A stretch of 64,000 bases of DNA from Owenia fusiformis (taxonomy: Eukaryota; Annelida; Polychaeta; Sabellida; Oweniidae). This document shows, one piece after another, positions 59,028 through 64,000 of this stretch; positions within the stretch are counted from its first letter, which is position 1; every line of letters begins with the position of its first letter. The DNA is taken from the NCBI GenBank assembly GCA_903813345.2, contig CAIIXF020000004.1:22257985-22321984 (forward strand), in the 5' to 3' direction. Under the pieces are notes generated by a model. The model searched no databases. It worked only from the letters and a program-made list of their open reading frames with translations, and was not told the DNA's origin. A program made the position numbers and the translations under genes.

Positions 59028-59299
59028 GATAGCCATGCTCAGGCCTCTCGAAAGCCCATTATATTGTTTAGGTCTAGAGATACAACCCAGGAGATAGTGA
59101 GCTCCTCAAACTCTTGCATCTCTTTTATTGTTCTTTATAGCTCATCACTACTATGGCTAAGTGCTGTCACTGAAAAATAAAGAAGATTCCATGGACATTC
59201 AAGAAATAATTTCACCTTTATTGAGTTCTGTTCTTTTTGGGGTCACTCTATATACAGGAGATTATTTGGGTACAAGTTTGTAGTACAGTACATGTCATG

Positions 59300-59475
59300 C
59301 AGGCCCGTAGCCCCCCCCCCCCCCAGGTCCAAAGTTTTTTCAAAATCATACAGTTTTTCACCATTCTGAGCACTTTTCAAGTGATTTTGGCCAATTTTGG
59401 GCCAAAGTTGTCAAAAGTGAACCCCCTGGAATATTTTTAAAACGTAAACTCCCCTTGGTAAATCCTGGCTACGAG
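59300..59475 (-). repeat. GGCCTGTAGCC-type dispersed repeat, minus copy
   Basis: It starts CAGGCCCGTAGCC followed by a run of about 14 C, and ends TGGTAAATCCTGGCTACGAGCC. The two ends are therefore inverted copies of GGCTACGGGCC-like sequence. Confidence 0.7.
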
Positions 59476-59793
59476 CCTGTCACATGTCCTCTATTTTGGG
59501 AGAGGAATTGAAAAAGAAACAATCATAAAATGTCCTTACAGTAATTCTTTTCTCATGTTGTTTATATTTCATATAAAGACAAAATCTGAGAAAGTCTGAT
59601 TATATTATTATTCATTTACCAGCTTAACCATCTTGATTTGAATATGCAAATTTTTGTTTACTAAGTTTTTAGACTAAAACGTTTCATACTTAACAAATAA
59701 ATTTGATAGAATGTTTCAAATATAACTGCTTGATGACAGTTCTTAGTATTTGACAGATATATGGAGGGTTCTGTCACTTACTTGAATATACTT

Positions 59794-59878
59794 CTAGATT
59801 TCAAACTCTAATATTGTTTCAGTTCTATCCTGGTGCTTCCATTGTAACTTGATGATTGGAGGTTCTCTTGTTTCATTA
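59794..59878 (-). CDS. 3' coding part of cGLR gene 2, displaced by the Tigger-like insertion
   Basis: The frame continues after the junction as NETREPPIIKLQWKHQDRTE and ends ILEFEI with TAG at 59,794-59,796. Gene 1 has FETGEPQIIKLQWKHQDETE at the same place. The uninterrupted gene 1 DNA (GTTTCAAAATATCTTTTCATTG) and the repaired gene 2 junction have equal length, confirming a simple TA insertion. Confidence 0.85.
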
Positions 59879-62487
59879 CAGTAAAACCTGTCTAATCCGA
59901 ACACCCATGGGACCAGCTAAAAGCGTTCAAATTGGCAGGTGTTCAAATTTCGAGGATTTTGTTGGTTGGGGGGGATGTCCATGGTTCAGTGCACTATATT
60001 GAATACTTAATACTAAGTCAGAAAACAATACATGCTGTTGATGAGTTAATTCTACAATAGGCCTATAGCCTATATGCTATGTTTTATTTATATTTTGAAC
60101 AATTTCATCATTTTAGTAAAAATGACTCTTATATTTTGGCAAAAACTTTGTAATACACTGTAAAAGTATATGATAGTCTCGTACGAAATCTTATGCTTAT
60201 CAAATGGCTTTTCCCATATTATGGTTATATAGCACTGCTTTACTTTTGCTTGAAAAAGTCCTTCATTGTTGTTTGTTTCTTGGCACTTTTAGTATGAGCA
60301 ATATTTGAGTAGATATCCTCTTCAAGTAAAAATGATTTTTCATGAGTGTTCATTCGAGATGATGTATAATCCTTCAAGATATCAAGGGCATTCAGGATGC
60401 GAATATTACGAAGTTGAATTTTTTCTCCTTATCGTGATATAATCGTGTCTGCAAATGGCGTCTGTGTTGTCTTTGTGATTATAAAACATTTACTGATTGA
60501 ATCTTAGCTATCATAACAGATCCATGGGATATAAAACAATTAAGACCTGTTCATAATCCAAATCAAAAACATCCAGTTAATTTACAATAAGGATAAACCA
60601 ATTATCTCCCAGACTCTCACCTTTCTCTTAATCCAAATCAAAAACATCCAGGTAATTTCCAATAATGATAAATCAATTATCTTCTTGATTCACACCTTTC
60701 TCTTAATCCAAAAATAAAACAATCAGTTCTTTTCTAATAGGATAAACCAATTGACTCCTGTATTCACACCTTTCCAAAACATCCTGTTGTTTTCCACAAA
60801 TTAGGGATGTCACTGAGACTAAATAAGTTAATTAGGACAATTGGTTCTTTGATTACATTTGTATATATGTAAAGATAAATAACAACTATAACATTGACTC
60901 AATATGTGGCTTTAATTGAAATGTCCAGACATTTGATTTCTGATAAAAATGTTCAGATTAGACAGGTCACTTTTTCAAATCTGGTTGTTCACTGTTCAAA
61001 TTAGGAGGTGTTCAGATTTCAAGGTTTTTTTAACATGGGAGTCAATGAGAGGAAAAAATGGGACCGAAAAAAGTGTTCAAATTGGAAGGTGTTCGGATTA
61101 GCCAGGTGTTCAGATATACAGGTTTTACTGTATATCTTTTCATTGTATTACCTATATGCACCGCATCTACACTCCTCATGGCAGTTACTAAAGAGTGTAG
61201 TATATCAGTCTCAGTAACATTGTTGATGAATGTCGGATCTAATAGTCTTTCCCACCAGCTACAGTCACTGGTATGTCTCACATGTTGTATCAGCCAGAGG
61301 AACATTGCAAGTGTGGAAAGTGAGATTTCATAATATAGTCTGATCTTCCTCTGTGGATAGATTATGTCTGGTATTCTCCTTTCTAAGGCACTTCGTATCC
61401 TAAATATATTCTGATGATAATCAATATCAGTGTCCTTACACATGTACTTTACAGCATCGATGAAACATTCCCCTACTTGAGTAGACTTGCAGTGCTGCTG
61501 GTGGTGCAACAGTAATGTTCTCAGAGCATAAGATGAAGGAGGAGAGTAGCGTTGGATATCCATATTATCAAGTAGATAAGCTGCATACTTGAAAAGTAAC
61601 AATAGTTGTTGATGGGGAGTTGTAAGTTGGTGGATGTTGTCATCAGGAGGATCTACCACAGACTCCATCCAATGACTTGCTTGGCAATTATCACGATATG
61701 GATATGGTTTGTCTTTAATAAGCAGGACACTTCTCCCCAGCTTGTGTTCCTTCTGCGCTATGCAAAAGCACAGATCAATATCTACAGTACACACTGGTCC
61801 ACCAACTCGCAACCAAATATTTGGTCCATGTAAGTAACCCCCTTCATCATGTACACTTATGTCACCCTTGTTATATTTAGTCGTGGTATCATATTTATGA
61901 TATCTTAATCCAATAAATTTGACATCACTCATGTTCTTAAGCGTTTTCACTACAGTGTCCAGTACCAGAGATTTAACAAGATCTATTTGAATGTAGCTTT
62001 CACCTTCATGCTCCTTTATGCAATCATCGGGTAGGGGATGTTTTAAAGACTCATGCTTGACTTTAATGTGATAGTACCCCTTTCTGGTGTAATTACACTC
62101 CTCACTCACATCCTTCACTTCAATGACTTTACTATCAAACATTGCTAGAATTGCAAGGAAATCATACTCATCAGGCTTCAATATCTTAGTTCCATCATAA
62201 TAGCTTCCTCTACGCATGATCTCATTGACTATCAAGGCTGTGTTTGTTATACCAACATCTTTACAGATGGATTGAACTAGATTTTCAACATAAGATGTTT
62301 GGAGTTCAAGTTGTTCAGGAGTGTATCTATTCCTTATGTCAACTTGGTGTGAGACATAATTCACGAACTTGGTTAACCTCTCAATTTCATTCTCTGGAAT
62401 GTTATCATATTGTTTTGTTTGCTTCTGTTGAGGATATGGTCCAGAAAATATTGGTAGTTTTTCTGTATCCTGTGTTGAACACGCCAT
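59794..62487 (-). CDS. cGAS-like receptor / Mab-21 family nucleotidyltransferase, gene 2, split by a Tigger-like element
   Basis: The gene is intronless and paralogous to gene 1, with the same order of motifs. The coding parts are 62,487-61,133 and 59,878-59,794, separated by a 1,252-bp element plus one TA. They add up to 1,440 bp (479 codons plus stop) in one frame. RRGSYYDG lies at 92-99 with Gly-Ser at 94-95, E107 and D109 in DEYDFL, and D236 in TVDID. The Mab-21 C-terminal SYALRTLLLHHQQ block is present. All residues expected for nucleotidyl transfer are kept. As it stands, the frame continues into the transposon after MKRY and ends with 29 foreign residues (481 codons in all). The lost native tail is short, so a partly functional protein is conceivable. 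The upstream flank resembles that of gene 1 (CACCTCACACACCTTAGCTT). Confidence 0.85.
59879..61130. mobile_element. Tigger/pogo-like element, 1,252 bp, inserted in cGLR gene 2
   Basis: The ends CAGTAAAACCTGTCTAATCC and the complement of ...GATATACAGGTTTTACTG are inverted repeats. They are flanked by TA at 59,877-59,878 and 61,131-61,132. Subterminal GGTGTTCAAATT/GGTGTTCGGATT motifs are repeated. A transposase C-terminal relic lies at 60,240-60,428. Confidence 0.92.
60240..60428 (-). pseudogene. Relic of a Tigger-like transposase C-terminus
   Basis: A 62-codon minus-strand frame, preceded by an in-frame stop, reads GEKIQLRNIRILNALDILKD. It ends KKQTTMKDFFKQK and a stop. A final KQ(T/S)-x(2,3)-DFF-K motif after an acidic linker is characteristic of Tigger/pogo and jerky-type transposases. 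The catalytic and DNA-binding parts are gone, so the element is an internally deleted derivative. Confidence 0.65.
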
Positions 62488-62489
62488 AT

Positions 62490-63215
62490 TATTTTCTTCT
62501 ATTTGAATTAATACACCTCACACACCTTAGCTTCAATATACTGCTATTCAAGAAGGAGTGCATTGTGTTATAAAATAAAACTGGTTTTTATGAGAGTTCT
62601 TAGAAATCACATTAACTATGTAAATAGACAAGTGACATTCTTTTAAACAGTCAATATTTGACTGGTCTTGAATATCTATGCTGAAAAGTTTTGAAAGTTT
62701 TGAAATAGAGTAGAAAAGAGTGTATTTAACATTCTTTCTGTTACACACAGCTTACATAAACATCCAATGGCTGTAAATGTTACATTTGAGGCCATTAAGA
62801 TAATCATTTAAAAATATCAAATCATCCTTTATAATCAGAAGCTAATGTGTTATGCCAATGGTTATCAGGGTATTTCCATGACAACAATGTTTTATTGCTG
62901 AACAGCCTGACATCTATCAATACAAAAATTGTTATATTAAAAGAAGTTCTCAAATATTCTACAAAAAATCCACATATTGATGAATGCAAGCATCAATATG
63001 TGAACCATTCAAGTAGAAAAAATCCTGTCAAAAATTCAATTAACAAAAATATTTATTATTCCAGTTTTGATTATTCATATTAACGTTAGCTGACAAGTTC
63101 TATTTCTAATATTTACTGGTCATCTTAAACTCTGGTTTTTGTATTTTGTTGTATTTTAATGAGATTATTTCAACAACAGAGGATCAAACAAGACACACAG
63201 TGATAAATATCGCAC
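62490..63215. other. Upstream flank of cGLR gene 2
   Basis: 62,490-62,690 resembles the upstream region of gene 1 (53,036-53,210), so promoter sequence was duplicated with the gene. 62,735-63,185 matches 55,534-56,000. No TATA-box or other promoter element could be assigned with confidence. Confidence 0.5.
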
Positions 63216-63219
63216 TTTG

Positions 63220-64000
63220 AAGAGCAAACTGGCCACCATGCAATTTACCCAGCATGGCCAAAACCTAATCAGACCTTGGCACTAGTCTGCTCTTGCATCT
63301 GTAAACATTTCAAGTTGACAAGGTAAGCGGTTTTCCTGCAATTTTGATGACAAGAATTTATTTGTAGTCTTGAACTTTGGGAAAATTTAGATAACATTGT
63401 TTGTGACCTAATTTGATGACCTTCGACCTTGAAAATTTCACTTTTTCAGACCTCAGTAGGTGTTTTGTAATTAAGCTGACCTAAATTTAAATCCAAAATA
63501 TCAATTTAGAAAATCAAATTTTTGACCTTTTCAAGGTCACTGAAGGTCAACGAAAGGTCAAATCTGAAATCTAAGGTCAGATTTGAACTTCTGAGAACTT
63601 GTAGATGTTTTTAAAAAAAAAATTTGGTCAATTTGGAGCAAGTTGAAAAATTCAAAATGGCCGCCAAATTGAAAAATTCAAAATGGTCACCATGTAATTC
63701 AGCCAGCATGCCCAAAACCTAATCAGATCTTGGCAATAGTCTGCTCTTGCATCTGTAAAAATTTCAAGTTGAACGGATAAGTGGCTTTCCTGGAATTTTG
63801 ATGACAAGATTTGTTGAAAAATTCAAAATGGCCGCCACGTAGTTTACCCAGCATGCCCTAAACCTAATCAGATCTTGGCACTAGTCTGCTATTGCATGTG
63901 TAAAAACTTCAAGTTGAACAGGTTAGCGGTTTTCTTGGAATTTTGATGACAAGAATTGATTTGTAGTCTCAAACTTTGAGAAACTTGGATAACATCATTT
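63220..64000. repeat. Diverged tandem repeat related to the left-end repeat
   Basis: Blocks of the ATGGCCGCCACGTAGTTTAC, CCAGCATGCCCAAAACCTAA and TCAGATCTTGGCA type recur at about 63,229, 63,680 and 63,825. They parallel the AAAATGGCCACC / CCAGAATGCCCAAAAACTAA blocks of the 1-735 array. The block is cut by the window end. It includes a cluster of AGGTCA/TGACCT hexamers at 63,404-63,590. Confidence 0.8.

Larger units (their letters stand above)
57170..63190. repeat. Segmental duplication copy B (carries cGLR gene 2)
   Basis: It is collinear with 39,770-56,030. It lacks the 4.5-kb, LINE-tail, hAT-like and mariner insertions of copy A, and has its own Tigger-like insertion in the cGLR gene. Similarity is high but not perfect, with many substitutions and small indels. 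Confidence 0.85.

Noticed and set aside
61042-61132. Last 29 residues of the 481-codon frame of cGLR gene 2 as native protein
   Set aside because: They are translated from the Tigger-like terminal repeat. The native tail is at 59,794-59,878 and matches gene 1.
1-64000. tRNA, rRNA or other structured RNA genes
   Set aside because: No cloverleaf with A/B box motifs or rRNA core sequence was recognised by eye. A tRNAscan-SE or Infernal run would be decisive.

Overview
This is AT-rich nuclear DNA from an invertebrate animal. I cannot name the species; the mix of genes and repeats would fit a marine invertebrate such as a mollusc or another lophotrochozoan. There is no prokaryotic gene organisation. 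Recognisable protein-coding sequence is a small part of the window and all of it lies on the minus strand. Two short spliced exons (24,938-25,015 and 22,791-22,877) encode consecutive parts of the second L27 region of CASK/LIN-2, the membrane-associated guanylate kinase scaffold. Much of the window is therefore probably intronic to CASK or flanks it. Two further exon-like pieces, an unplaced 102-bp exon at 25,324-25,425 and a possible alternative first exon at 4,472-4,576, are proposed with lower confidence.

The second coding theme, at 50-63 kb, is a tandem family of intronless Mab-21/cGAS-like receptor (cGLR) nucleotidyltransferase genes: gene 1 (50,514-53,035), gene 2 (59,794-62,487) and a broken third copy (54,609-54,740). 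Genes 1 and 2 keep the Gly-Ser motif and three acidic residues expected of an active enzyme. Each is split in its last third by a DNA transposon: a mariner-type element in gene 1 and a Tigger/pogo-like element in gene 2. Both insertions have TA target duplications, and removing either element on paper restores the frame exactly. Genes 1 and 2 sit in two copies of a larger segmental duplication (about 39.8-56.0 kb and 57.2-63.2 kb). Each copy therefore serves as the pre-insertion site for transposons found in the other.

Layout: 1-0.7 kb, 162-bp tandem repeat; 1.1-2.4 kb, AT-rich inverted-repeat element; 3-41 kb, CASK introns with about 40 copies of one short dispersed element in both orientations, plus hairpins, minisatellites and a 1,221-bp tandem duplication; 30.9-35.9 kb, a 42-bp satellite with 1,597-bp higher-order repeats; 39.8-56 kb, duplication copy A with nested transposons, a non-LTR retrotransposon relic, a 3.4-kb hAT-like element and cGLR gene 1; 57.2-63.2 kb, duplication copy B with cGLR gene 2; 63.2-64 kb, a tandem repeat related to the one at the left end. 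The long open frames in the satellite follow from a repeat unit divisible by three and are not treated as genes. No rRNA, tRNA or CRISPR array was recognised.
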